NCBI GenBank assembly: GCA_003194525.1
Contig: NBIV01000025.1
Location: 406,262-470,261, forward strand
Reading direction: 5' to 3'
DNA length: 64,000 nt
From: Gracilariopsis chorda
Lineage: Eukaryota > Rhodophyta > Florideophyceae > Gracilariales > Gracilariaceae
Part shown: positions 22,326 through 33,800 of the stretch, one piece after another
How the letters are laid out: each line of letters opens with the position of its first letter
How positions within the stretch are numbered: the stretch's first letter is position 1
Program-made: the position numbers and the translations under genes
Notes under the pieces: generated by a model
Database searches by the model: none
What the model was told of the DNA's origin: nothing
Seen by the model: the letters and a program-made list of their open reading frames with translations, nothing else

Positions 22326-23768
22326 TTATGTCTCTAGCAGTATGTGAGGCTCTCGGCTTACTGAGTTTGTCTGAAGTACAAACCCACCAGATCCAGAACG
22401 TGGAACAGAGCGCAACGAAGCTCGCTCTTGCTCATAATCGATATAGTCTGATGTTGGTTGTTGTATATTTCGTTTCTTCATGACAATCAAATTGATAAGG
22501 CCTTTCCCAGACTCTGTGATAGCATTCAGCGACGCATGAGCATTAATGATGCTTGCGTCAAGGATAAACGTTAGAAGACTCATGAAAACACGCTTTTCTT
22601 TTCTCATAGTGGCTGAGGTGGAACGAAAATGATCAAAGTGATCAACAGCGTTCATGAAAAGGTTATACAATACGATGACAGCTGGCACTTTCAGTGTCGT
22701 GTGCCTCACTAACTTGTTTCCAATCCAACGTTCCAATGGCGCTAGCCAGAGAACAAATGCAATAGCGTGCTGATCAGGAGTATGAAGACGTAGTCTCGTG
22801 ATGTCTGCTAAGTCATTTATGTAGAAAGACATGACAAAACGTTCTTTGAAAACTATATAGCCAGTTTTTGCTGCTACTGCTGCCACACTGTTTGCAATCA
22901 ATTCTTTGTGATATATGTGAACGAGCCGCCAATCAACGCAATGTGCGTGTCTCATACTTCCCATTGCCTATCTGAGAGCGGGCCTATTCAAACCATCAAT
23001 ATTTGTAAACCTCACAGTGCCAAGATCTCTATATTCTTTTTCGCTAAGCTACGACAACTGCCGTGCCAGAACATGGCGTGTATAGAAGTTACCCATGAAA
23101 ATAAGACGCCCAAGATGAGTTGTAGAATGCAACTGGGTTTGGTGTGAAATTTGAGCGCACCATAAAGCTGGTGAACTAGATTTAGCTACAAGCGATCCGT
23201 CTACCTTTCGATCCACAGCCCAAAGAAGGATTCGAAACACATATGTGTATCGCTGCACAGGTGACTGACCTGTCATATTCCCGGATCCATTATTCTGCAT
23301 GCTATGTAGATACGCGTGTGATCATCCAACAACTGCATAGAAACGGATACCCAATTTGACTGGCTTTGAATTCATGTAGGACCTCGCCGATGTTCGACCC
23401 TTACAGCGAATTGTGTTTTCATCAAGTGAGCTCTCGCCAACCGGGACTGCCATTTTTGCGGCGTTTCTAGCAGAGTGTTCAAGAAGCTGGCAACTGTGCC
23501 ACAAAGGGTCTGAAACAGCTAAATCCGGGTCACAACTCGGATATACGCGCAGTGCAGCTCTAATGTTCATAAACTTATCTCTTCCCATCATCTTCTTGAA
23601 GAGCTGAATGCCCAACAAATCTGATGAGCACGAATAATCACGAATTTGACTAAGTCCGTGTAATGATGTTGAAAGTTCTAAACCGATGTTTGCTAGTAAT
23701 TCATCCATTCTGAGAGGTCTTTGTCTCTGTCCTTCTCTCAAGAGTTCCTTGTCAATTCTCGAACACAT
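22326..23768 (-). pseudogene. piggyBac transposase (DDE_Tnp_1_7) pseudogene
   Basis: A single minus-strand frame of about 481 codons is interrupted by only three stops (TGA at 23,322-23,324, TAG at 23,049-23,051, TAG at 22,968-22,970). The first Asp block is SLDENTIRCKGRTSARSYM, followed by SKPVKLGIRFYAV. The second block, which should read (M/V)DNFYT, is FMGNFYTRHVLA: the Asp codon is now Gly (ggt at 23,093-23,091). The third block is NAVDHFDHFRSTSATMRKEK, followed by FILDASIINAHA. Frames at 23,788-24,082 may hold a frameshifted N-terminus. The C-terminal Cys-rich domain is not seen. Three nonsense codons and loss of the second catalytic Asp make it inactive. Confidence 0.85.
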
Positions 23769-24460
23769 ACGAGAAAGAAGAAGCGATTCAGGAATAACCC
23801 AAACAGACCCAATTCCATCTTATGAGCATATGCAAGATGGATGAGTTATGACTTTGACAAATAAAATCCAATTCGTTTGCGCCAATTTGCGCAATAAGGT
23901 GTGGTTTCATACACGGTTTGTTCTTCAGTGGATCCAAGAGCTGTAATAACAAGTTTTTCGTCATCTGCCATGTACCAGTTGAGTTGCCCTGCTTGATCAA
24001 AGTTGCACTCTACGTCATTTGAATGGTTTTCGAACTCTGCAATAGTGTCAGATACATGCTGCGCAGGTTTGATATCATTCATTTGAACAAGTGTGCAGTT
24101 GAAGTAAACAGAACGGAAACATTGGCCATGTGGTTTGGTGGTTCACTTTGAGTTTGAGAGTCTATCATGCCGACGCAGCCAGCATTGCGCGTGTGTGCAA
24201 AGTACAGAATCATGGGTGTGCACTTCAAATGACGCTTTCTACGATTCTCAGAAGCGTCCACAACCACTCTTGTAATTGGCCACAGCCATTATGAAGTCAA
24301 GTAAGAGCCAACTAGTTCAAATATTTGCTTAAAGCTACTATAAAAGCGTTAAGCAAAGTAAACACATGGGAAACAGACAACCAATTGTTTTTCTCGTTGG
24401 CCAGTAAAGATCTTACCTTAACGCTACTATGGTAGTGATAAGGGCTTAGGTTCAAGAGGG
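22326..24460 (-). mobile_element. piggyBac-type DNA transposon (dead copy; one end defined)
   Basis: The transposase pseudogene (22,326-23,768, minus) is followed upstream by about 700 bp that ends exactly at TTAA (24,461-24,464). Read outward-in on minus this is TTAA then ccctcttgaacc, the CCCt-type piggyBac terminus at a TTAA target. The other end was not found. Confidence 0.7.
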
Positions 24461-24464
24461 TTAA

Positions 24465-24611
24465 TATGTATTGGGAAACTTTAAGAAGTTAGGTACGACT
24501 GTTTTGGAAACTTTGATAACATGAGCAATCTCGTGGTATTTTTTTGTTCTGCCGTGCGAAGGAAAGGAATGATTCTTGCTCTTTTTGTGTAAAAGGTTTA
24601 CCGCGAGGCAT
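24465..24611 (-). pseudogene. N-terminal fragment of a Tc1/mariner transposase
   Basis: On the minus strand, an ATG at 24,611 begins MPRGKPFTQKEQ, the usual Tc1 start. After a shift at a run of seven A (24,539-24,545) it continues YHEIAHVIKVSKTVVPNFLK, the PAIRED-like helix-turn-helix. The similarity stops at the TTAA (24,461) where the piggyBac end begins, so the fragment looks cut off by that insertion. Confidence 0.75.
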
Positions 24612-25411
24612 CTCGTGTTTGCCCTGGCGGGTTTTAGTGGAATCGGTGAGGTTTCATGTTGCTTTTGTACTGCGTCAGGAAGTAGCAAGAGGTTGCATTT
24701 GGTATTCTTTGGCGCCAAAATGGTTTGGTTTGATAATATTGCAGTGGTTTCTAGGGTGTTTTAAATATGTATCTAGAAGTACGTGGGGATTGAAAGTGAA
24801 ACTGAAATGGTTTTATTTTGTTTTAAACAAGTTTTAAAACGATGCTAATTTGAGGGGACAGAATTAGATATTGTGGCTACCGGGCTCGGTCTTATACTTC
24901 TAACGCGCAGTGCAGTCTAAATTTGGCTACAAAGCGATTACTTCTTAAATCTTTGGGTGGTCAACGCCGCATCGTTCCTTCCAACCAGAATGGCGTCTTC
25001 AATAGGTTCTGCAATTCTTCACTCTAGGTTCACGGAATCACAGGGTTAGATAGCCCTTTACAGAATTAGACCTGTGATATGGCCAATATTCCCTTCTTAC
25101 AGTCTGCGAAACCAAAGTAAAGCAACCCCCCACTTCCACCATTGTTCTTGAACGACTGTTCCCTTTCTGTAGCGCGGCCATTCAGACGGATTGAACTGAC
25201 AAATGTAACCTATCTGTCAAGTTAGATTACGTTCTGACCCTGTTGGATGCCTCCAGTTAACCAATAACAATCCATACCTGCGTAATTCAACTAAAGTCCA
25301 CTTAACTTAAGTCAAACTCATTGAAAAGCGCGCACACTACACAGTAGTTCTAAACCCATAACAGTTCTACCTGCATCTACCTCAGTTTCCCCAAGTCCAA
25401 CAACGGTCAAC
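24612..25411. other. No recognisable gene between two Tc1 relics
   Basis: This 0.8 kb stretch separates two Tc1 remnants that point away from each other. It should contain the terminal inverted repeats of one or both. I could not define them by eye. Confidence 0.35.
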
Positions 25412-26418
25412 ATGGGACGCGGTAAGTCCCTGCCTGACAAAAAAAAGGCATGATTCTTGCAGCTTCAGAGCACTGCTGCTCGCCGAGGGAAACAGATCAG
25501 ACTTTGAATCGCTCTCGTACTGTTAGGCAGAACTATTTAAGGAATCCAAAAAACAGTACAATACTCAGTTTAAAGGATCTAACAACCTAAAAACTGACCT
25601 GTACTGCCAAAAGAGGGTTATTTTGCACCGCTTCAAAAACAACTTCATCTGGAAGAGAGCTTTATAATACTCTTTCACTACCGGTATCTGTCAGAAGAGT
25701 TGAACAGATTTTGAAGAATGTTCCCAATTTAATTATAAGAAGATAAAGAACGTACCAGTGATGGAAGACTGGCATAAAAAAGAACGAGAAATTTGAAATT
25801 TTCATAAAATGGCCTTCTCCATGGAACAGTAGAAAAAACAGATTTTATCCGATGAGAAAAAGTTTAGCCTTGATGACCCGGATGGGTTTTCATACTACTG
25901 GCATGATATTTGTAAGAAAAAAATGGTCTTTTCGAAGAGGAAAAATGTTGGAAATTCGGTCATGGTATGGGGTGCATATTACTTTTATGATTTGAGTAAT
26001 TTAGTAGTTTGCAAAGGTAGTAGGGATTCTAAATTTTAAGAAATACTGTAAATTGCCAGAGAAAGAAATGATACTGTTTTTGGCCGAGACTTTGGGAGAC
26101 GTTTTTACTTTTCAACAAGATGGGGCTTCTATACATCGATCTTTTTATACCACGCAGTGGTTAACGGACCACAATTTAGATGTTCTTCCCTGGCCGGCTA
26201 AGTCTCCCGACCTAAACATTATGGAAATCATCTGGGGACTGTTGGCACGTCGAGTGTACGCTAATCAGCGCCAGTTTGCGGATGTTGGACCGCTTTTGGA
26301 AGTTGTTGTGGACTGTTGGAACGAGTTGACCAATGAGTACTTGGAAACTCTGTACAAGTCTTTAAAAAAGCGTTGCATAAAAGTGGTGGAAAAGAAGGGA
26401 GAAATGACGAAGTATTGA
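25412..26418 (+). pseudogene. Tc1/mariner (DD34E) transposase pseudogene
   Basis: ATG at 25,412 begins MGRGKSLPDKKKA. A frameshift then leads to a helix-turn-helix part with TLNRSRTVRQNYLRN and a second helical part with PVSVRRVEQILKNVPN. The catalytic domain has SDEKKFSLDDPDG (first Asp), a VMVWGA block, then, in the open frame 26,053-26,418, FQQDGASIHRS (second Asp) and KSPDLNIMEIIWG (Glu). Exactly 34 residues separate the second Asp from the Glu, which defines the Tc1 class. Several stops and frameshifts lie between 25,440 and 26,050. The catalytic triad residues themselves are all still encoded. Confidence 0.85.
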
Positions 26419-26675
26419 GTCAAATAAAGGTGTTTGTTGTTTTGGATTTTAATTAGGTTTCGTGGTCTTGTTCAAGACACCTAACCTTTTACGTTGACCT
26501 GCGAGGTCTTCCGCTCTACAAGGCTGCCTAACTGCGCTCTTTACTGTGTTGAAGAAGCGCAGTGTGCTACCCTGCCTCCCTTCCTTTCACGTATTGTCAC
26601 AGGAAGGAAGAGGCCGGTGGCTTTATTCAGCTTTCGCGGAGTGTACAAGTCATCTACGGAACAAGCAGGAAAATG

Positions 26676-28094
26676 CTACTGAGCTCGAAATTCGAATCCT
26701 GGAAAAGACGACGCAAGTGGGTGCAGGAAGTCAAGAAGCAAGCATATTTCTCCCGATGTACCTTCCATGAGTGAAAAGGGCGTATCTGGGATTCCCTGCA
26801 CATCTCGCTGTGAATCAAAGTACGTTGATACTGCGCGTTGATACTGCTTGGATGTCGTGGCAATATGATAAAACGCACGGGCAAGTCGCAGATAGCGCTT
26901 GAGTCGCGTTGCTCGATATGCCGACAAGAAAGCGTAGCATGTGCCGCTGACCCCATGGCAGAGGCCTAAACCTTTTCGGATGAGACCTCGTTGTGCAAGT
27001 CGCGATGTGAGTGCTTCTATTACAGTTTGATAGCGGCGCACAGCGTCGTTATCCACGCCATGCGCTTGGTGTAAAGCTGCGCTAAACAGCATGATGTGAC
27101 CAGCCGGACCGTGACACCAATGCATTGTTTCTTCGCGGTCGGTTCGCGGCATACCTGTTGATGTATGCAGCGAAGACGGACAAGGGCGTGCGACTAGATG
27201 AGCTAGCACATCCACTGTTGAGGCAACGGCGATGCGTTGCGAAGAGTCTAGCACGGGAGACCACGCCAGCAAGCTGTGCAGAATGCCCGCGACGCCGTGT
27301 GCCGCCCCAAGGTAAGCCTTGTGATGAAAGTGCCACATCAAAGGCCACGGGTGCACAGCACTGCGCCTGCCTTGGTTGACAATCGCAGTTGCAATCGTGC
27401 TCGCAGCGAACCCAATGCGCGCATTCTGCTCCGACGACATTGAGAAGTGCTGCCTCACGAGAGAGAGACAATTTAAGTATCCCGCGCGACCATAAAGCAC
27501 TTCGTTAACATCACGGACGGCACGGTTGTGAGCAATATGCGGAGCTAGCGCGATGAGCTGTTGTAACAGTTCGTCGGTGCGACGGGAATTGCCTATAGCG
27601 CGGTGTGCCAGTGCACATGTGAGCAGAAGTCCGGGTAAGCCAAAGTAGAAAGCAGCCCCATGATCTAGGTGATGGGCATGTTGATGCGGGGACGGGATCC
27701 TGCCTTCCAGGTTGTTCAGAATGCTCCACAGCAACTGAATAACATGGGATTCGTCCAAGCGACTATTGTTTGGACTAAGTTGAGCACGATGATGACGCAT
27801 GGCTCTCAAGTAGCGCACTAATACAACCAGTATGCCAGCAGTACCGTTATACGCGCTCGTGTGGCGTGTGTAAGCTCCTCTCGAGTTGACGACTACGAAA
27901 GCTTCGCAGGAGGCACGTCGCACACTTCTTAGCAGTTGTCGCATCATAAAATCCAAACGAGCTTCCACAAACGTATTGAATAACTCGTCCCGTGCGCACA
28001 GTTCTTCGTCTTCATGCCTCGCAGGAAAGGATACATAGCGCTCGTGAATTGTTAGTGTTTCCAGCCTGTTTGTGGAAGAGCTCGACGCTGCCAT
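26676..28094 (-). CDS. LanC-like protein (LANCL family)
   Basis: A 472-residue single-exon frame. Lanthionine-synthetase C-like proteins are alpha/alpha-toroids with a zinc ion held by two Cys and one His. Here the zinc motifs are intact: WCHGPAG (Cys327, His328) and CHGVSG (Cys379, His380). Toroid signature repeats are also present: YNGTAG (82-87), YFGLPG (150-155), YGRAG (201-205), HGVAG (266-270) and MEGTSG (443-448). No signal peptide or membrane segment is visible, so it is probably cytosolic. Bacterial LanC cyclises lanthipeptides. Eukaryotic LANCL proteins add glutathione to dehydroamino-acid residues in damaged proteins, and that is the more likely role here, as no lanthipeptide precursor or LanB/LanM is nearby. 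The length is somewhat above the usual 400-430, mainly from an N-terminal extension. Confidence 0.9.
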   Translation of the reverse strand: MAASSSSTNRLETLTIHERYVSFPARHEDEELCARDELFNTFVEARLDFMMRQLLRSVRRASCEAFVVVNSRGAYTRHTSAYNGTAGILVVLVRYLRAMRHHRAQLSPNNSRLDESHVIQLLWSILNNLEGRIPSPHQHAHHLDHGAAFYFGLPGLLLTCALAHRAIGNSRRTDELLQQLIALAPHIAHNRAVRDVNEVLYGRAGYLNCLSLVRQHFSMSSEQNARIGFAASTIATAIVNQGRRSAVHPWPLMWHFHHKAYLGAAHGVAGILHSLLAWSPVLDSSQRIAVASTVDVLAHLVARPCPSSLHTSTGMPRTDREETMHWCHGPAGHIMLFSAALHQAHGVDNDAVRRYQTVIEALTSRLAQRGLIRKGLGLCHGVSGTCYAFLSAYRATRLKRYLRLARAFYHIATTSKQYQRAVSTYFDSQRDVQGIPDTPFSLMEGTSGEICLLLDFLHPLASSFPGFEFRAQ

Positions 28095-30415
28095 TTTAAG
28101 ATTGAGTGCTTATGACTTGCGGTTCATATTGCGAGTCTGCCAGAAACGCTGACCAGGAGAGGAAAAGAGTAGGTTAGTAGTTAAGGGTTAGCGGTTAACC
28201 TTTTACCTTTGGTAGCAATCCTACCAACATAGGGTTAGCAGTCCTAACCCTTCATCTTTCTCATTCATCTGCCATTCTAGCCATTCTGCTGGGCTACTTC
28301 GCACTGTGTTCCATGCTCTCGTACTGTAGAGAGGAGTCCTTCCGAGGAGAAATCCTTCCGTACCTAGGGTAGTGTTCAGGATATCACTCTATCTCCCGCG
28401 ATCCAGTTTCGTCTGTCCGTGGTAGTCCTGATCTTCAGGTCCGATTCGGCTCTGAAACATGCAAGAACGAAACGGGCGGTAACACATGCCTAGCTATTAG
28501 TTCCCGCATACCTCAAGTTCACCACTCGGTACAACAATCAACGGTGGAGGGACCACGGCGTTATGCTTTTCACGAGGCGAATTCGTTCAATTTGACTCGA
28601 TCCAGATCGGACTTCTCGCGCACAGGCTCAGCCGAGAAATCCCTGCCTCTCCGTGGAGCGTAAATGCTGTATTCTGATTGCTGTTCCGATGAGGAATCAC
28701 ATATGCTAGCAAGAAGTGATTCTCGCATGCGACGCTTAGTGCGGTTGGCACTTGTCTTTTGTCTTCTTCCGTATTTCATCGACTCTCCCTCTCCCTACCG
28801 AGTTCTTCGTACTTTCTTTCATCGATTTGTATTTGCCTTCGGAAACCTCAACCACAATTCGTTCTCTGCACCTCTTCATTCACCCTCTAGAGATCGTCGG
28901 TTAAGGGGCTCACCACGACAAGGCGCTTCGCATGTATCACGTTGGCCGCCATAGAAACCATTGACGACGTCCTTTCGCCCAATCCTCATATCAATGCGAG
29001 ACCAGACAGAAGAAGCGGCGCGTAGTTTGCATCATCATCCGACCCAAGTGTAGCCCCCCGAGAAAACCCTGGAAAAACCCCGTCCAGAGGCTCCTTTGGA
29101 GCTGTTCCTTCGAGGGAAAAAATTCAGGGAAACGGCGGTTGGATCTTCTTCTGACTACAGACTCGAGACCGACTGCGTACGTGTAGTTAGAAGGGGGCCT
29201 TTTCACGACTTTCCACCCAGGTCCGCGACGAGCAAGCTGACTGATCACCTGGACCAGTTAACGACCTCCCGGGTCAATCTTGCCCACTACACATATACGG
29301 TACAGCAGACTGGCGTTTTTGAATGTACAACATTGTCATGTTCTTTCATTTAAAAGTGCTAGCAGACCCTTTCCCATGTACCCGTCCTTAGCAAGACAAC
29401 AGGGGTAAGACTCCTCATATTCACGTTGTGAAAGCTCGTGACGTGTTTGTCTTCAACCCTCGCTCCCTTTCAGCTTTCTCAGTTCTCTCGCATTGCTGAT
29501 GTGTGGTTGTTGTGAGCTTACAACAACTCATACTAGTGCAGTGTTGGCCTGTCTTCGACATCTGATCCATGCAGGTCCACAAAGATGGTATATGTTCGCC
29601 GCCGCAGCAGCTACTTGTGGACTACTATAAGCCGTTCGCACGACCTTGATGAATGCCTTTGGTCAGTGTTCCTATTCTAGATCACTGAAGCCTCCCCGTA
29701 GAGCGGTGAGGATGGGTACAAACTTTGTATCCTTGTACTACAAAGGGTTGTCTCCATTATCCAGTAACAGTAACAGGCTCGTTCTGCTTCCTTTCTCCAG
29801 CGGCCAATTGACGGTTGTAATGTGCCCTCAGTACGACGGTATAGGTAACCCTCAGATCGGCTTCATTTGAAAGATGGGTTACCTATTTCCTTTTGCATAG
29901 TGGAACGCATTAGAATTGCTAGCCTTTCCCCCACGATTATCTGGAAATTCAATATCGGAGGTCTTGTGGATGTCCCTGCACGCCCATGGCATGCATTAGA
30001 TATGAGTGGGATCGGAGAAGTGCAGTGCACTTGGCGCACCATTGACTGCGTCCGTCGTGTCACGTAAGGTGCCAGTCTGGTCAAGAAGCGCTTGGTGTCC
30101 GTTTTATTTTTTGTGGATCTACGGTAACCCTTTACCATTGAATCTGGTAGGTCTACGTTCCCAAGAGGCTTATGGCAAATGACTATCCAGGTCGTGTCAT
30201 CAGGAGGCGTTATTTCGCCTCCAGCGTAGAAACCGTGTGCATGATGGAGATCGTGCATTCAAGCAGAGACGACGCTATAAGAATAACTTGTCGGTACCCG
30301 AGGCGGTTGATGATGCGCTTGTGTGAGTGTAACGTGGGCAAGTTCCAGAGAACCGGCACAACAGACCGTACCGAACTGAACTAGGCATCTACGCAAGCGA
30401 TCCTCTTGCAAAACA
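28095..30415. other. No clearly supported gene; possible gag/pol debris
   Basis: The minus frame 28,570-28,779 is basic and serine-rich, like a gag N-terminus. Frames at 29,646-30,258 weakly recall the gypsy protease-linker region (plus: FCIVERIRIASL). Neither is convincing enough to call. No cellular gene is seen in the 2.3 kb between LanC-like and the MAPEG gene. Confidence 0.35.
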
Positions 30416-30850
30416 ATGGACTCGGCAATATTGGCGATACCGGCGGCATGGGGCTTGTCCTACACGCCTATAATAGCACGCGCTTTGATCGTTCGCAGCT
30501 ACGGGCAGCTGGACAATGCTCGACCGCGCGATCGAGCAGCGCAAACGGCAGGATTGCCCAAGACTGTGCGAGAGCTATGTGACCGTTTGTTAGCGTGTCA
30601 CCAGAATCAGTTGGAGACTTTGGGGTATTTTGCTGCTAGCATTGGCGTGGCTGCTGCTGTTGGTGCTCCCGGGAAGGAAATTGCGAGCCTGGCGGCGTGG
30701 TACGTGAGGATGAGACTTGGTTACGTGATTGCCTATGGCGCTCCGCAAGTAGCCAAGGGATTTGTGCGATCGGCTTTCTTTATAGGGAGCATGGCCATTG
30801 TCTTTCGCATTTATTGGGTGGCTGCTCGTGCTGCAAGGTTCGCAGAGTAA
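30416..30850 (+). CDS. MAPEG-family membrane protein
   Basis: A 144-residue frame from an ATG at 30,416. The MAPEG family covers membrane enzymes of eicosanoid and glutathione metabolism and many bacterial homologues of unknown substrate. The family signature is seen as ACHQNQLETLGYFAASIGVA (residues 60-79, equivalent to R.....N.lE..p.f). The later YVRMRLGYVIAYG (96-108) corresponds to the ...aR..y...Y segment. Three to four hydrophobic segments lie at about 5-25, 66-83, 98-112 and 117-138. The length is typical. It sits alone between transposon debris. Substrate and partner cannot be inferred; it resembles the short microbial/algal branch more than mammalian LTC4 synthase. Confidence 0.8.
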   Translation: MDSAILAIPAAWGLSYTPIIARALIVRSYGQLDNARPRDRAAQTAGLPKTVRELCDRLLACHQNQLETLGYFAASIGVAAAVGAPGKEIASLAAWYVRMRLGYVIAYGAPQVAKGFVRSAFFIGSMAIVFRIYWVAARAARFAE

Positions 30851-33800
30851 CGGACTTGATTACGCGGGAAAGAGCATCTCTTATCTGGCGCTTTCAACCT
30901 GTTTGGTTCGGTTTTAACACGGCCTAGACACCAAGTCTTGCGCAATTCACTGTTGCCGGGAGCGTTTCTCGACATGGCACGGCGATAGAGAGGAGAGACA
31001 GGGGCGGCAGAGTTTCCAAAAAGGAATAAATATACCCTGAAAACTTTGTCTTTTTCATGAATAAAGGCTAGCTGGGGTTCTCACGCACGTGCACACCTGT
31101 AAACGTACAATAGGGTTGGAGCTGTACGCTTAATCAACCCTGTCATAACTGAATGGTCCGTCCGCAAAGCCGATACCAAGGGTAGTCTACGGAACTTCCA
31201 TAACTTCGTAAAGACGGACTCGCGGACTCAACGAAATGAGGCAAGTTAGCGGGGCAGTGAAGTGGAGCGAAAGTCCACCGCGGGCCATTGTGTGCTGACC
31301 AGATGCCGGAACAGGGATAACGCAAAATTGGGCGGGGAGATGTTGACCTCTGGTTGCGCACCAGATTGAGATCTCCGAGCTCAGTCACGCACACCATGAC
31401 GGTCCAGTGACTTCACTGTATTCTGGGCATCTCGATCAGGCAATCTGGAGCGTGCTCTCTCAGCCAAGTAATGATTCCAGCGTACGCACCTGTGCGCGTG
31501 CCAAATCACTTGCGCTCTGTGTGTGGCGGAAGGGCTGAAGGAGCTCGCCCCCCTTCAAAATGTGTGAACCGTTTATAGCCGCCAGTTGGAAGTGGAGGCT
31601 GATGTTCCTTCCATTTTCCCCCACGAAAAGGTGTCGTGGTCCGTTCGAAGTTGGGTAGTCTAGTAAAGTTACTGTATGAACTATACGGGAGCCGCGACTT
31701 TTGCTCAGCAAAGAGTGAAGGACTAGTCTTCTACTAGCCCTTTTTGGGTATACACTTCTTCACTGCGGTTGTAGATGTTGTTGTTGGAGGGTGGTTTGTG
31801 GATGAGCTTCTTTCGTGCGGATGCTGCTAAAGGGATCAAGATTGTGCGAGATGTGTGGTCAGTAATTTGGCCCATAGTAGCAGTGGTCCAGTTGTGTAAT
31901 TGGAATTGGGTGCGCCAATTAGCTTGTCGTCCGTCGTCGCACAACCGGGGAAGATGTCTGATTGCTGGTAAACCTACATTACATTACGGTTGGTGGGAGT
32001 AGGTCATGCTGAAGCATACACCGTCACCAATACCATGATTAAGATTAAGCCTAAAGTTATCCCACTTGCCACAAGCGACGAGAATGCTTGAGGTTGTCGC
32101 TCTCTCATCAGAACTGCTGTGGTTCAATTGCGGTGCCGCACGACCATTCTGCCAGGCTCCGTACAGCACGGCATTATACGAATAACAGAGTGAACATAGA
32201 TGTTTACGTCAAAACATTGGCGAAGAGTTCTTGCTCCAGTCTCGAGAGACAAACGATCAAGCGAGAGACAGAACATGAGCGATTCCCCGTACAGTCATGC
32301 GTATGGCAAACGACAGGCGACTGGTTGCGTATTTTCATTACGGTGCAGCAACAAAGGTACAGACGATTGCGGGCCTGCATTTAGGTGAAATGTAGAAGAC
32401 GAGTACTTGAAGCAAAAGGCTAAGGGAAACCTTACAACATGTGAAGCAACTTTGAACTTCGGTTCAGAATACTTTCCTCAGAGGAAAAATTCACGAGCTG
32501 TAGAACGCAAAGAATTCACACCCGGGCGTGGACAGGTGTGGACAAAACGGACACGCGCTCTCCATAGAAGAGGCAAGCTTAGACGAAAGCGGACAGGAGG
32601 CACCGCCGATTAGATGGGAGCATGCGAAGCAAAGCTCATACGTCGTTGCAGACCACAGACCGACGCACTCACGACGCGCTCTTGGAGCGACAGCTGAGGT
32701 TACAAGGGATATGATCCCGAGCACGTAGCGTGGTTAAGCGTGTGACACAACTCTCTGGCGAGGAAAAAGTGGACCGATAAGTAAGGCGCCGTGTTCGTGG
32801 CTGAGCTGAGGGGCGGTGTGTAACGACGGTTTAAGAGTCACGCGGGAGGCTGGTGTATCCGGGCGGCGGCGAGACGAATACAACCTCCGGTCGGCGAGGT
32901 TGCGCTCAACCTCTCATGTGGACGGTGGCGACGCGTACTAATGTCCGTTGACCAAACGTGAGGCGAACAATTATTGCCAAGTATCCGTCTCCATTCGAGC
33001 TGCGGGGATGAAGCTTTGCAGGGTAAGGTTGCATGACCGGCTTGGGGGGGTGGGTGGGGTTGGGGTGCTGGTAACTAACGTTTTATGACGCGCAATCGGT
33101 GCAGTTGTGCTCGTGACGTCAAATTTTGGTGGTGCGTCGGGCGGCAGGTGGGTGGCGTTTTGGGTGTAACCGATAGTTTGTTTCCAAGTAGTTTGCCGTA
33201 CCTTGCGACTTGCGGCGAGCTCTCATTAGCGGGGTCGTTGGCTCAGTTGGTACTGTACAAGCTCGAGCTGCAGCGCTTTCCCATCACAGACAAGCGGAAA
33301 ATGGATTAGTAGTACCAGGTACATACTGTAGTCGGGGCGAAAGGGGTCTCGAGTCAGTGGAGTACGTAGGCAGACTGCAAGCACCTACTGCACTACACAT
33401 GTGAACGATCGTCACCGTATCACCGCCTGACATAATCATGCAGCCCATGGGGAGAAGCTGGGCCTAGCGCTGGGAAGGACCAGTGTGGCGACCCCGAAAA
33501 TGGCTTTGAGAGTGCATTAGCGCGCTTGGGGAAGCGCCCTTATCATATGCCCTCGGCTCTTTTGTGTGACGACTTGCGTTTCGAGTTTGCGTTGACTTTG
33601 GCGAGAGCACAAGGCGGCACGCGATGCAAACGACAATGCAAAAATTTGCACGCCCTATCTACAGCTCCATGCTGTAACTTCTCAATGTTAACCTTGGGCT
33701 GCACCCCGTTCATGCTCACCGATGAGGTCAGCAACGAGCGGCATGTCAACGAAACCCTGTTAGTAGCCTACCTTAGTCAGCTCGTTGGCACTCTCGCTAC

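Noticed and set aside
26683-26703. tRNA-like T-arm sequence ttcgaatcc
   Set aside because: It lies inside the 3' coding end of the LanC-like gene with no matching acceptor stem or D-arm.
29863-30258. Possible fourth gypsy protease/linker remnant
   Set aside because: Both strands give weak, conflicting resemblance (FCIVERI on plus); no DTG or flanking block found.
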